Source: Prosopocoilus inquinatus | Lineage: Eukaryota > Arthropoda > Insecta > Coleoptera > Lucanidae | NCBI GenBank assembly: GCA_036172665.1 | Contig: CM069869.1 | Coordinates: 3,286,001 to 3,350,000, forward strand | Reading direction: 5' to 3' | DNA length: 64,000 nucleotides | In this document: positions 46,091-58,740 of the stretch, in pieces | Layout: every line of letters begins with the position of its first letter | How positions within the stretch are numbered: the stretch's first letter is position 1 | Translations under genes and position numbers: made by a program | Notes under the pieces: model-generated | Databases searched by the model: none | Seen by the model: only the letters and a program-made list of their open reading frames with translations | What the model was told of the DNA's origin: nothing

Positions 46091-46654
46091 TGGATCCATT
46101 GATTGTGTTCCCTTATGGTAACCCTGACACATAAGAATATTTTCTTTGTATTCTCTTGGTCACTTTGATTATAATTTTTATTCTCCCGGTGTTGCGGTTC
46201 CCTACGTATTGCCGGTCGCCACCATTATCGAGACACACGGTATAAATAAAAAATGAACATCCAAATATAAAAAAAGATAAACCGCAAGGTAAAGTTTGGT
46301 TAAAGTAAGAAGGCAGTTTTACAGCCGGCCAAATATTTTCATGAGGACAAGCACACAAGCGTAAATGATAAATTACCAGCTAAATACTTTCACAGGCGAA
46401 AGATTGACAGGACAGCGATCTGATTGAACATGCCGTTTTAACTGATGGAGATCGTGCGAAGTCACGTTTCTTTCTTCTTTTATTTTTAATTAGAAGAGCT
46501 TCTGTTAAAGCTCTTAAATATAATAATAAATATTTAATACTTTATTTTACCAACGATAAGACTCGATTAAGCTCATACATAATTATTTTAAATTACTTTA
46601 CACTCTACCGCGAATTTATTTCAACATAAAACATTGCTGTTAAGAAAATTATAG
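46091..46654. other. Unannotated DNA
   Basis: AT-rich, nothing recognised. Confidence 0.45.
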
Positions 46655-46985
46655 ATACACATTGTTTAACATTAAAATGAAAATTATTACTCGATAACAT
46701 TTGTTTGAACTTTCCTTTTCCGCTGATATTATCAATTAATAGAAAGATTTAATAATAACTTGAAAACGAGAAAAGGTAACCATGTTAGTGTTTCACCATA
46801 ATATTCACTATTTTGTAAGCTTTTTAACTGCTGCAAGGGAAATAAATCTTTCCATTTTAACTCTGTCGTTGAATAGAATCTTTAAATCAGCTTAAAGTTT
46901 CCTTTCAAACGAGCTGAAGTTCGTTAATTTCTGATAAAGAGTACAGAAGTTATGATAATTTTCGTAGTAAATAATTGAACGCTCT
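46655..46985 (+). mobile_element. Penelope-like element fragment, 5' part (plus strand), third copy
   Basis: Aligns with the reverse complement of 42130-42430: CACCATAATATTCACTATTT, CCTTTCAAACGAGCTGAAGT and TTAATTTCTGATAAA are shared. It keeps the undisturbed AAACGAGC site. A 10-bp hairpin (CTCTGCGTTT/AAAACGCAGAG, about 46982-47029) follows directly. Confidence 0.75.
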
Positions 46986-47394
46986 GCGTTTCGTCATGAA
47001 GCTATCAAGCGACAGCAAAACGCAGAGTGTTCATTGCGATTTCACAGTGTCCGTTTTAAAGTTTAAAAGCTAGGAGTATTTTCTTACGTTTTTCTTAGGA
47101 CAAGGTTTGACTACAATTATTCATGTTTAATAACACTAGATTTAATGCTAAGGGATAATTTCAAGTACAGCGCGATAGCACACTCTTTCTTTGCGTACCG
47201 TCGTGTATGAACAAGAATTTGTTTGCAAAAACCACAAACAGCAGGATACTTGCCTCCAACAAATTAAAGAACGTAAAAGAATGACACATTAAAAGAAAAA
47301 CCTGACCCAACGAGTGATAATAGAAATAGTTTACATGATCTACCTAGTATACTTACTTTGAAGAAAATCCAAAACTCTCAATTGAATCAATCAC
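46986..47394. other. Unannotated DNA
   Basis: Apart from the small hairpin at its left edge, nothing is recognised. Confidence 0.45.
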
Positions 47395-47604
47395 AATTGC
47401 ATATCGGACGTCCTTTCACAGTGCGCAAATATTTAAATCTATAATACATGACTATGCATGGATTTATTAAAATAAATAAATGTAACTTCACTCCAACTAA
47501 TTACACGTTTATGTATTTTCAAATTAAAAATTAGTGCAATTCAAGAAGCTACGAATATCGCACGTAGTTAAAAGCGAGGTACATAAAATTGTAATTTCTC
47601 ATTC
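47395..47604. repeat. Fragment of dispersed repeat R2, copy C
   Basis: Matches about 27661-27830: GGATTTATTAAAATAAATAA, AATGCAATTCAAGAA-like and GTAATTTCATATTCCATA-like blocks. It abuts the left end of R1 copy B. Confidence 0.75.
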
Positions 47605-48620
47605 CATATTGTCGTGTTGTTTGTTGCCCGATTATTTTCTTTTTTTAAACAGTTGACCTAATGTTATGCTAACGTCTTCGTCAAACGCAGAGCAGCGTGG
47701 GTCCTTCCACTCTACATTCGACGTAAAATGTTCTTGATTTTTCTTTTTACAGTGTTTCAATAGTGATTAAAAGTTTTCATAAAAAAAAATAGACGTAAAC
47801 TTATATATATAAAAAAAAACAACAGCCTCAAACAAAGGTAAGTATTATTTATTTCACCTCAAATAAAACAAAATTAATTTTATTTATTTTCAGTGAAGTA
47901 AAATAAAATATATATTCAGTCAGCTTGCAAAACCAAGCTTTAAACTGAACTTGCCCCCAGCAAGCGGCTTGATGAATTAACAAAAAAAAAAAATTATTAC
48001 CTTTTTCTTTAGCTGCGTTATTACGATTCACAAAACATGCAAAAATTAACAAAATTTCACTTAAGGAAAATCCACTCTCTTTTTCCACGTGCTCGCACCT
48101 ACTCTCCGCCCACTTGCCGGCCGCTTTTCGAACCTCATTTTCCCACGTCACATCCGACCATGTAGATTTAAATAAATTTTAAAACAAAATTAAAATTTAA
48201 ACATTTTTCACTTTTACGTATCCCAAGCGTATAGCGTCCTCTTTACTGATGCGGATTCTTTTTCCGCCCTGAAGCCGGATGCGGACCTTTCTTCTGCTTC
48301 CATTTTCTCAACGTAAATAATTTCTCGGAAGAAAAAAAATTGTTTTGTTTGAAACATGATCCGTCGACACTACACCGGGATCACCCTTTTCGACGTTTCC
48401 AAAAGAAGTTCTGGACAGTGCCAAAAGTTCCTGTAGCTTTTCCTTGATCCAACTCTCAGTGTAAGGACAGTGGAGGAGCAAACATTCTCCATTTAAATTA
48501 TTCATATTTCCTGACTATTAAGGCAAACAAAATAAAGAAATATTAGAAAAATAATAATTTAATAAAAAAAAACTCAACCATTTCTAGGGTATAAAGACAA
48601 TAAAAAACAAAAAAATAGGA
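47605..48620. repeat. Dispersed repeat R1, copy B
   Basis: Same-strand copy of 2155-3230. The minus-strand frame found in copy A has an in-frame TGA here (about 48304), and differences between the copies are mostly amino-acid changing in that frame, so I do not call a gene. It lies between two R2 segments, which suggests insertion or a composite element. Confidence 0.75.
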
Positions 48621-48711
48621 TTATAGGAAATATATTATAATATAATAGGAATATGTATATTTAGTACACTTATTAAAATTTTGACATCAAGCCGAATAAA
48701 TCCTTTATCAT

Positions 48712-50825
48712 CTTGATTTTCAAGGTCATCAAGCTAAATATATCCTTTATCACCTTCTGGGCAATGTTACCAACTTGGTCTGTATACCTTCATACTACTG
48801 AAATTGGAATTGCGAAACTGGTTCTTGATTTTCAAAGTCCAAAATCATCAAACCGATCATAAATCCTTTATCGTCTTCTGAGCAATGTTACCAATTCGGT
48901 TGCTACACCTTCATTGGACTGAAATTGGAATTCCGGAAATTGTCGGACGGTCTAGGCAACACGCCATCGTCAACGCAGCTTTGATTGAAGAGAGTCGGTT
49001 GAAAATACCTAACTATCGCACCCATCTGAAATGCAATCAGAGTTAATACCAGATTCGATATTCATAAACAAAACTTACACTATGCGTTCGCCTACAATTC
49101 GCTATAATTCATAAACCCTACGTATTTTCCACATTTTGGAAAGGTAATTAATAAAATGTTCTTAAATTCTCACTGGTTATGCGCCCAAAATGCGTGAAAT
49201 ACGTCCAATTTATGAGTTACGGCGAATTGTTAACGCATAGCGTAAATTTAGTTTATGAAACTGTCTCAAAATCAAATACCTGCAATTAGTTCAATACGTA
49301 AAAATATTTCACTATTTTATTAAGTATTTCGGCGTCTGTATTTTTCCTTTTTTATGTATGTTTATGTTTGATTACGTTGTCCTAAATTACCATCTAATCT
49401 TTTTTGCAAATCGTGAGAATTAGTTCATGCTAAGCGCAAGTTGACCGAAAAACTTTTTTCTTTAAATCCGCACTTTAGGAATAATGCAAATTACTGAAGA
49501 GAATAAACTAACTTGGCCGAAACAACTTCTGCTCCTTTTATAGTTCAGCTAAAATGTGGATATTTCTCCGGCTTGGAACTATGCGCGTAAATTATTGCTT
49601 CAACATACCTTAATTTAAATAAAAAAAACATATGCTTGTAAATAATAATAAGTGTTACGGTGCAAAAATCCGTTCATTACGTGAACCACTGTACGTATCA
49701 AACTTTCCTGAAAAGATGGTTTATTTTGATGCAAATTATTTCTGATCCTGCGGGCTACTTTAAAGAGTTCTTCAAATAACCAGTCGTAAAATTAAATGGC
49801 GCTCAAATTTTCACCTTTAATGAATTCTTACGCTCGTCATAACTGAGCTGTTGGCTTTATGCTGAAGAAAATGTTCCCAGCACAACACTCTGGTAGGTAG
49901 CGTATACTAGTATACCGGATATGTGTTTACTGCATGCAAATATTTAAACCCGTAATACATCATTATAACTGGAAACGATTGAACTCATACGTCCTTAACA
50001 AAAAGTTAATAGTTTTCGAAAAGAATGCATTGGCAGATTTTCACCACAACGTTTGAGAACTGCTGGCACATCTAATGATTGGATGGCGGCCTAACTCTCG
50101 CCTACGCGGCCGCCTGTTGAATGACGACGCGAAGATAGGTCATTGTTTAACTTGACTTTGTGCACGAACGATATCGCATATCATCCGGTCAATCAAACCA
50201 TTTTAAACGCGTTCACAAAGCACCTGGATTTATTAAAATAAATAAATGTAACTTCACTCCAAGTAATTACAATTTTAAAAATTAGTAATGCAATTCAAGA
50301 AGCTGCTAATATCAGATGTGATTCGCTGTTGCCGGACAAGTTAAAATAGAGAAACAAATAAATTGTAATTTCATATTCCATAAGAATTTTAATTTTCCAT
50401 GAACCGTAAGTAATACTTTCATAATCACGAGATTAGCAAAAGCTGATGTACGTAAAAAGGAGAAGGAAAAACATTTTTAACGCGCTAGCCTAATCGGTGC
50501 AAAACTTTCGGATTTATTCAGCGATAGTTGACTCCGTAAAACAAATAAATGTAACATTACTTCGCTCAGTGAATTAAAATTTTAAATAAAATAGTTAATA
50601 AAGGATATCAGTGATGATTATTACGAAACGCTGTGTTGATGAACGGGTGCGGTTTCGGTGGGCGTGTTCCTACCGATTACAGAGGAAGGCGTCATTGATC
50701 TTGCTAAATATTTCTTTCTCCCTCGTTTCAGCAGTTTTAAACAAGTGATACCACCGACATTTTTTCAACAGTCACCCGAAAATATGCGCAGAAGATAGCA
50801 TTTCATGTACTTATACTGAGATATT
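48712..50825. repeat. Long dispersed repeat R2, copy B (~2.1 kb)
   Basis: Collinear with 25453-28285. It lacks the ~490 bp found at 26680-27165 and the second 242-bp tandem unit. It contains the same MITE at 49071-49249. Confidence 0.85.
49071..49249. mobile_element. MITE inside R2 copy B
   Basis: Orthologous in position to 25801-25979; begins AAACTTACACTATGCG and ends CGCATAGCGTAAATTT. Confidence 0.8.
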
Positions 50826-51061
50826 TTTTTGATTTGCACACAACCCCGTATAACTAAAGTTAGTGATTTTGTAGTTTTGCCTATTGTGTAGATGTTGCCT
50901 AATTATTAAGTGGATACAACTTGGTCAGATGTAGTATTAACAGTGATGAAGACTCTGTGTTAGTAATTTCTGGCTTCAGAGTCAATACGTGTTAGTGTTC
51001 TAATGACATGTGACGCTTATAATAACCCCAAACTTTGAAAAGTCCTAGATGATTCGCCCCT

Positions 51062-51093
<32 letters not shown>

Positions 51094-52694
51094 ATTGCTA
51101 TTTTAACTACAGAACTTCATTAGCTGAGAAGTCGATAATTGAAACAGATTACCGTTATAAATTACGTGTTATTCACATATTTCCTTGCGAACCGATATTT
51201 CCAGTGAAGTCGCTAATGAAAACGAACACGGAACGGGGATAAGCACCGATAATCCGGGGGATGAAGTATACACGTAGTCATAAATGTAAATTGGAATAGT
51301 CGCCATATAATTGGATGATTCAGCATCGGCCCCGCGTCTGACAATCACCTTATCAACGCCACCTGGCGGGGCAGAGAGCCCTTATCACGTTACACCCATT
51401 CACGTCGTACCCGTCCCCTTCGCGCGCCCTTAATTACGAGCCGTGTATTTCACGTGAGGGCGAGCATTAAGTCCGCAAATATAGGGTCAGGTTCGTTCGC
51501 TGAAATCGAAGATGGATGTCCCTCGGGCGCGCGTCACCCCGTATGTACACCACCACCACCACCACCACCCTTCGAGCTTGCATACTACGGACGGCCTACA
51601 TATACAACGCGATAAAAAATTAATTAAAAAATTTTACGGCGCGAAAAAATGTACTTTCATAAACAGGGCGGCGGCGGCGCGAGCCGTTCCTGTTCAATAA
51701 TAAATTACCGGGGCGACACGAAACCTTTACAACGTATTCGTTAAATTACATTTTTTTTACGGTGCCCGTACTTATTCTATCTTTAATTAATTGCTGAAAC
51801 GTGATCAATATTTGCGCATGAATATTAATAAAAAAGAGAGAAGGTAAAACACAGGCTCAAATCAGCTCGTTTTCGTGAATAATTTATTGTAACAAAGCAC
51901 GACAGCGGATTGATCTAACAATAATAAAAATAACCTTTGATTTTTCGAACACCAAATAACATGCTACTACTCTTTTACACCCTCATTTTGAATGGTTTTA
52001 CGATTTGAATTTTCAGATTTTCAGATTGTGATAAAATAACAGTAAAAATGTCATCCCGTCATCATTTACTAAACAAAAATTAGGAGCATAAAGCCAGTTT
52101 TTGTTAGATAATTAAATCAGAAATAAGTTACTGTGGAAATTACTTGGTCGAATGTAACAGGTTAAGTGGAGCCTTCAAGAAGATCAACGGAGATGATCAT
52201 TACTTCTCGCTGTTTAATAAACGTAGCAATTGAACTCTTAATGCAATTCAGCTTTCATTTTAATTAATAATTATAAAGTCGTTTCTACAGAACTAGTAAT
52301 AATGAATGCGACAGGTAACAAAATATAACAACAATGAAGAAATGTACTAGTTACACCCATTTATGTTAGCGGGCGTCCGTATTTTAGTACCATTAGTACT
52401 CCATGAACCAAGGACAGATGTGTTATCTTCGTCATTTTTAAGAAGTCGTCTGCTGGTGCAGCATTGCAAGCAAGTCCAACAACTTGAGTTTCAATTGTCA
52501 GCATGGAATTCCTTCATTTAAAACGTTAATTTTGCCTAAGTTACAAAGACCAAGAAGGAGTTTGCTCTGCAAGCAAAGCGAACGTCAGTAATTCACGTAG
52601 ACAGTTTCCACAGCAAGCGAATTTAGAACATAATTTTTCAAACCTGACAATATTATTCAATGGCCAGTTTCTCGTAAGTCAGTAAACGGAATTT
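50826..52694. other. Unannotated DNA with a TC microsatellite and a GC-rich island
   Basis: 51064-51092 is a (TC)14 run. 51180-51520 is GC-richer, with several CTTATCA/GATAAG and TAATTA-type words and a CACGTGA, which might mark a regulatory element. The frame at 51512-51700 with a His run comes from a CAC simple repeat. Confidence 0.45.
51064..51092. repeat. (TC)14 microsatellite
   Basis: Uninterrupted TC dinucleotide run. Confidence 0.95.
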
Positions 52695-53046
52695 GGTATA
52701 TGAATAATTCTTACTTACTGGAATCATTATTTAATTAATTACTCCTAATTGTTTAATATTTTGAAATCGGTTTAATGATTAATTTTAAGCACTAATTATC
52801 GTAGTATTTGAGGCATTTAAGTGCCATCTTCAAATAGTTATTTATTTTTATATTTCTTTTAAAGTTTAATCTAAATAAGTAAACATGTACATAAAGGTCG
52901 CCCGTATTTTATTGTGCACTTTTTGTCGGTGAGAATTAACGGCTTCGAAACTAAAATGTTTCTTTCATAACATGTTTTCGCTTTTAAATGCATTAAATAT
53001 TACTGGCCGAATAAATAATGTAATGGGAATTAGTTTCCGTGGATTC
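52695..53046. repeat. Dispersed direct repeat R6, copy A
   Basis: Aligns with 58741-59107 in the same orientation. Both begin GGTATATG and share AACGGCTTCGAAACTAAAAT and GGGAATTAGTTTCCGT. It has no inverted ends and no frame. Confidence 0.85.
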
Positions 53047-55535
53047 GGGACAACAGTATCGGAACGAAATCGCAACAGTTAAATAAAGCCGGACTTGGCT
53101 CCGCTCTGAAATTGTTAGGAAGGAGTTCGAACGGATCAAAATCTCGATGACATAAGCCGAAACCAACCGAGTAAAATCCGATGTCAGTTAGAGCCAATCG
53201 TGGTAAATGTCAAGTGTGAACACGATTCGCGACTCCGCCAGAATAACAAGCTAGCAAAAAGCTTATTTCCCAGGAACAAGATGTCACAAAAAACAAATGC
53301 GGCGCGGGCGTCGAGTTTTAGCTTTACGCATAAACAATTTATTTGAATTGGAGACCAACGCAAAAAGAAAATACTTGCTCTCAAATCGACGAGATGTTTA
53401 CGCTCGCTAGAGATCTATTGATAGCAAGGAGCATTCCTAAGATGCTTAAAAAAAACTGTCTGCGAATTACAAACATATATCGAAACCGTGGGAAGTCAAA
53501 ACGCCGTAAAATCCACGTCTGCACTACGACGGAGGTTACAATATAAAAAGGTATTTTTAACGAAATAAATGAAGGCGACCTCTCAACGTTCACACAAACC
53601 ATTGTCGCTATACGATAATTGCATTAATAAAAATAAATGCCACACGAAATACATCATATACAGGTTGACTATGAACGCGATTTTACAACCGTAACGCCAC
53701 ACGGGGCGGCCGCCACCATTAGTTCCTACGCCGTGAGACAAGGACATATAGGTTCAACATTTTTAAGAATTTTATATTAAATAAATCTTCTTGATGTCAT
53801 CAGTAAAATATTTTTTATAGCCTCAGCTATAGATATAAAACAGTAATTGTTAGAAACTCATAATATAAAAACATATGTTTTATAACGTAGAAACAAATGA
53901 AATTACTATTCTCTGGAACACCAGAGAACAAATAATTATCCTTAAAAATACGTGGAAACAGGTATTTTAAAACGTGCAAACAAATACAAAAAAGTTGATT
54001 AACTTCTTGAGCGGAACGGCCCTCGATGTATTACTTCACGATTTTAATTTTTCCTGCTATTTTATAAGCTGTCGGCTTCTTAATCAATTAATTATTATGA
54101 ATAATTGGATGCAATGAAAAGGGCAGTTCTTTACGCACCTAGCCCCGGTATGTGGAGATCAAGATACCTTATCCGTCTTTCAGCATTCGACAGATTACGA
54201 ACGCTTACGATACGAATCGATGAAGCTGTCAAGTTTAAAATAAAAACGAACTGGTTTCTGGTGTAAATCAAATTAACACAAAACTACGACCAAAGGAGCT
54301 TGCCCAATGTAGAATATATAGGTGATTGTCGTAACAATGTGAAGGTGTCGTATGACGGTTTAATGATACGGATCGGAATAAGTGTCAGAGGTCATACGGA
54401 TCTTTATTTCACTTAAAATAGTTCTTCTGTTATTCAAATATGCCTGAATATGAAATTCTGTGATCCACTGTTCTTTTCCACACAGCAGTCATTCGTTTAG
54501 AATACGCTATTTTCTGTAGCAATAAGTAAACGTAGCTTATGTAAAACGTGTATTATTAATTTGTTTTTAATAATAAATAAATAAAGCTATGCTCATTCAC
54601 ATACGAGTAGGTACACATTATTTTTCAATAAGTTTCAGGAATCACCGAAACTGTATGGCGTTAGTATTTGCGATACAGTTTATTTGCGTCACTTAGGTTT
54701 TATATAATAATCGACGCTGAGGGTTTAAGCCTCAGCTCAAAGTTGAACCCCATTTGTTAAACTGGACCTTAATAACTGAAATAGCTAACTGCAATTGACT
54801 TTTTTATTGTTTTATTTTGTGTCGACGTCGTATTGTATCCTTAACTCAGATTGATACAATCGGCACATAAAAAAATAAACTGAAAGTAACTACAGAGCAA
54901 TAAATCTAAAACTAAACAGTTAAATGATTTCTTTAGCGCGTTCCAACGTTAGTATCTATGCCTCTCTTTCTATCTACCATGGTTTTTCAATAACGCTATC
55001 CTTGTCTCTCCCAATTTTCCATGAGGCTTGTATTACATTCTAAAAGTGGAACGCATTACAGATTGTCTATGTTTCACTCATTTCGATTTACTGTTGAACG
55101 AGTATACGGCAGAAGCCGCACAGATAATAAGGTGGCTCGACTAGAACAGAGCCGAAGATAGACACCCTAAACATTACGTACCCTCAACACATTCTTTATT
55201 TACAGTATAATACCCTGCATCACACAGAGGCGATTTTAGTTTTGTTTAAAGTTATTGATACTTCTAACATTCCTTGTTTTGAGCGACGATCATTATCTGC
55301 TTCCGATAACTATTAATATTTTGAAGTACGTGTGGATTAGCAATTAAGAATGTAAACGTATGCCATAATTAACACCTTATGTTCATGCCTGCAGTCTCCT
55401 TGCATCATAAATAATTCTAACTGCAGTTTAAATACCCTACATATATCAGACGAATTTCCTAAAAGTTTATTATGGGAATGAATCGTGGAAACAGGGAAAC
55501 AGGCTTGCAGAAATAGTCCCTGCTGAGCGTTAGGA
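53047..55535. other. Unannotated DNA
   Basis: Several short frames on both strands, none with recognisable domains. No RNA gene seen. Confidence 0.5.
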
Positions 55536-55794
55536 TACGAACATGCATCGCTGTTCATCGTCGATGTTTAGGTCGCGCTTTATATCGCAATATCACCTTG
55601 ATGTAAAGCACCCTCTTGTAAAGTACGGTTATAAATAGAACCGTGCATACAGAAGATAAATGGCAGCGCGCCATCTTCGATGTGCATGGTTCCATTTAAA
55701 ACCGTACGCTTGTTTTACATCGAAGTGATATCGCGGTATTGAGCGCGACCTAAACATCGATGGTGAACAGCGAGGCATCTTCGGTATGTTCGTA
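55536..55794. repeat. Fold-back (snap-back) element with ~115-bp arms
   Basis: The two halves, centred near 55660, are imperfect reverse complements. Both carry TACGAACAT, TCGATGTTTAGGTCGCGCT and GATGTAAA-type blocks read inward. There is almost no loop, so a single strand would form one long hairpin. No coding content. Confidence 0.85.
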
Positions 55795-56339
55795 AACTTT
55801 AGGTTTAAAGTACAATGGTTTCGATAAGTATCATTTTGCGTGACAATAAAATAATAATTGGCAAAGAAAAGGTTACTACCGACGTACGTTTCGATCTTGT
55901 TAGACCTTATCAAGAGGTGTAAGGTGGTGACAATTTAGAGACAACAACAAAAATGGAACACTGACCAGGAAATCGAATTGATATTTGTTGCAACAACCAG
56001 TGGACCTTTAATTCCAGCCATTTTGATAACACCAACCAGAAAATCATCTGCATCATAATGCATTTTGTATTCGTTCGTAAATAGACTGCAGATCAGCTGC
56101 CGCAGCATGGAACCCTGCGGTACGCCAATTGCGGCGCAAAATTCTCCAGAAAATGAAACATCGACTCAGAGTAATGTACTGCCACCAAGAAAAAATCAAT
56201 TCATTTTAAAGATGCTTTCTTTATACTACTGGCTGATGAGAAAATGACTGACGCACGCGCACTAGAAAACGATGTTTGGTGTTTTAAAATTAACAATAAA
56301 TAATCAAAAAGAAGAAACATATTGTTACGTTTGAAAAAT
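55795..56339. other. Unannotated DNA
   Basis: Nothing recognised except a weak hammerhead-like signature at 55883-55916 (minus): TTGATAA, a GGTCT/AGATC stem, then GAAACGT. Confidence 0.4.
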
Positions 56340-56359
56340 TGTATTCTAAATTAGTTTCT

Positions 56360-58260
56360 TACGTTTCTTTTTATATAATAATAAGAGTTTTATTAGATCA
56401 ACAGCGAAAAAGAAACAAAACAATAAACGTTACAAGAAAAAAAAAGTCAAATGGAAGGCCATCAGTTATGCTACACAAGTAGTACACTGCTATACCCGGC
56501 CTCCCAGACTAGTAAACTAGCTTAAAATAAAACTAAATACTAGAAAATAAATAAAAGGAAAGAAAATAAAGGGAAAAAAAGTGAAAGAAGGATCGGCATT
56601 TGGAGATATACAAAGCACATAGACGTTAAATAAATGAAAAGTGATGCAACTTAGTATTGCAGGTATAAAGATTAACTACCTCATTTGAACAAAAATTAAA
56701 TTACTTTTCAATTTAAGTTTAAAAGATACTGGTGGTAAGTTTTTCAAGTGAGACTCAAAATCATTGAGACAATGAGCAGCAATATAAGTGAAAGATCTTT
56801 TGTAGAACGCGGTACGATGCAGCGGAATATCTGTAAGATCTTTACGACGGATGTTAATACTGTGAACATCAGTACGATACCTAATTTTGGAGAGGAGATA
56901 TGGAGGGGTCTTGAAAAAAAGGATTTTTTGACTAAAGCATGCGAGATGGAGATATCTTCTATTTACCGTATTAAACCAACCTGCGTCATTTAACTTATGT
57001 GAGATATGTTGCCGTTTTGGAATGCCGTATATAAATCGCAAGCATGAATTTCGCACTACCTGTATTCGCCTCGAATCCTTGTAATCCAAACAAGAACCGT
57101 AAATCACGTCACAATAATTAAAATGAGATAAAACTAATGCTTCGCAAAGAGATGCTTTTGCTTTAATGGTTAAAATGTGCCTGTTAGGATATAGCATTTT
57201 TAAATTACAATAGGCTTTACTGATACACGCAGAGACATGCTCCTTGAAACGTAATTTACAATCGATATGTAAGCCTAAATTCTTAACACAATTACGATGG
57301 GAGAGACGTACATTATTTAATTTAATTTCAAGTAACGGTAAAGCAATGTTACGTGCTTGATCTCTTCTAATTAATAAAAAGCAAGATTTATTAGGGTTAA
57401 TTTGTAAACAATGCTTGGAAGAGATTTTAAGCAACTCATTTAAATCATTATTGATTCCAGTCATACAAGTTTGTAAATCACAAATATCAAAGGAAGCATA
57501 GAGCTGCGTATCGTCAGCAAACATATGGCATTTACAAAAAGTGTATCAGAAGGTAAAAAAATTCGAAGTATATATGGCAAATAACAAGGGCCCAACCCTG
57601 AGGAACACCTGATCTTAAACTCACATTATTAGATTAAGTTAAGTTATTTAGAACAACCGACTGTGTCCTACCCGAAAGGAAGCAACCAATCAATCCAATC
57701 GCAACTGCATCCAATCCACAATAGTGTAAGATAGCCAAGAGTAGGTCGTGATTGATCATATCGAAGGCCTTGGAGAAATCAAGCTGATTGAAAAGGGGGC
57801 AATAAATTACATCACGCTAAATGATGACACAATTGCTTATCAAAGATTTTCTCCAGAACTTTCGACAAGGTCGGCAAGATACTAATTGGTCGGAGATCTT
57901 GAAAACTTAATGGCTTCCTCGTTTTCGCTATTGGAATTACTTTAGCGTGTTTCCATTGAGAACGAAAGGTACCCGTGCTCAAGCAGTAATTAAAAATGTG
58001 AGTAAGAACAGGAAGCAAGTAGGGGCAACAATGCTTAATCATATCAATAGATATGGCATCGACACTAGTTAAAGTAGAAGTCACAGCATTGATTATTTCA
58101 ACAACTTTATTGGCCTTAGGATTAATTGTAGAACGATAAAAATGTAAAATATCCACATCTGGATCAAGACATTGATCAGCAACACTATTAAAGTAATTGT
58201 TAATCGCATTAACGTTTTGCAAATTTTGAGGATAAAAATTCAATTTACAAGCGAACTTTT
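56360..58260 (-). mobile_element. Degenerate CR1/jockey-type non-LTR retrotransposon (minus strand)
   Basis: Contains RT remnants followed by a ~300-bp 3' UTR with AATAAA and a short TTATTATTA end near 56360-56395. It is 5'-truncated near 58260 (no endonuclease or ORF1) and internally damaged. Confidence 0.85.
56676..58243 (-). pseudogene. Non-LTR reverse transcriptase, broken
   Basis: The segment 57812-58243 reads the region before and into the RT (VDAISIDMIKHCCPYLLPVL, FRSQWKHAKVIPIAK, LRPISILPTLSKVLEKIF). The frame then loses the part normally between that block and motif A; QLDFSKAFDMINHDLLL follows in another frame at about 57715-57795. An in-frame TAA and a shift after SGVPQG (about 57590-57615) disrupt the next block. 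56676-57524 then keeps FADDTQLYAS and the C-terminal region through LCEALVLSHFNYCDVIYG. Motif A keeps its Asp, unlike the plus-strand element at 6633. An internal deletion, a stop and shifts make it inactive. Confidence 0.87.
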
Positions 58261-58290
58261 GGTTTAAATTAACATTAATTATATTTCAAC

Positions 58291-58740
58291 GACACGCTGA
58301 TAGTTTTGATACATCGACTTTTGGACCCGACAATGTTTAAATTGAACTAATTGTGTGTAACGTCCAACTTGTTAAGTCCGGAAACATAATTAATTACGCA
58401 TTAAATCGTAGAAACATTCGGTTTTTTACGATTACATCGTAGCATACACTCGCTTGGCATAACCGAAAATAAAAGTAATTAAATCAAAGTTTCTTTTTTT
58501 ACCCTAAATGTTCTTTGTCTCTTCATCTGAGGCCAACACATTACCGTAACTCATTGCGACGTACTCATCTTCTGTTAATCGCTGTCCGAATAAATAATTA
58601 ATAATGACTTTCTCATTATGAAAGAATTATTGTTTAACAAATTTCCATTTTTAAACTATCCGTAGAGGATGTGACAAAGTGCATTTTCTAAAAGTTCGGG
58701 TTCAAAAATCGATGTATCAAAACAGTCAGCGTCCCGTGTC
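58291..58740. mobile_element. DNA element with ~40-45-bp terminal inverted repeats
   Basis: The left end GACACGCTGATAGTTTTGAT (58291) and the right end (58696-58740) read inward as GACACGGGACGCTGACTG and then TTTTGATACATCGA. Both arms contain TTTTGATACATCGA and end with ACCCGA. The 365-bp interior has no recognisable frame. It directly abuts R6 copy B, and no clear target duplication is visible. Confidence 0.75.

Noticed and set aside
51512..51700. Frame with a seven-His run
   Set aside because: It comes from a CAC trinucleotide repeat and has no supporting exon structure.
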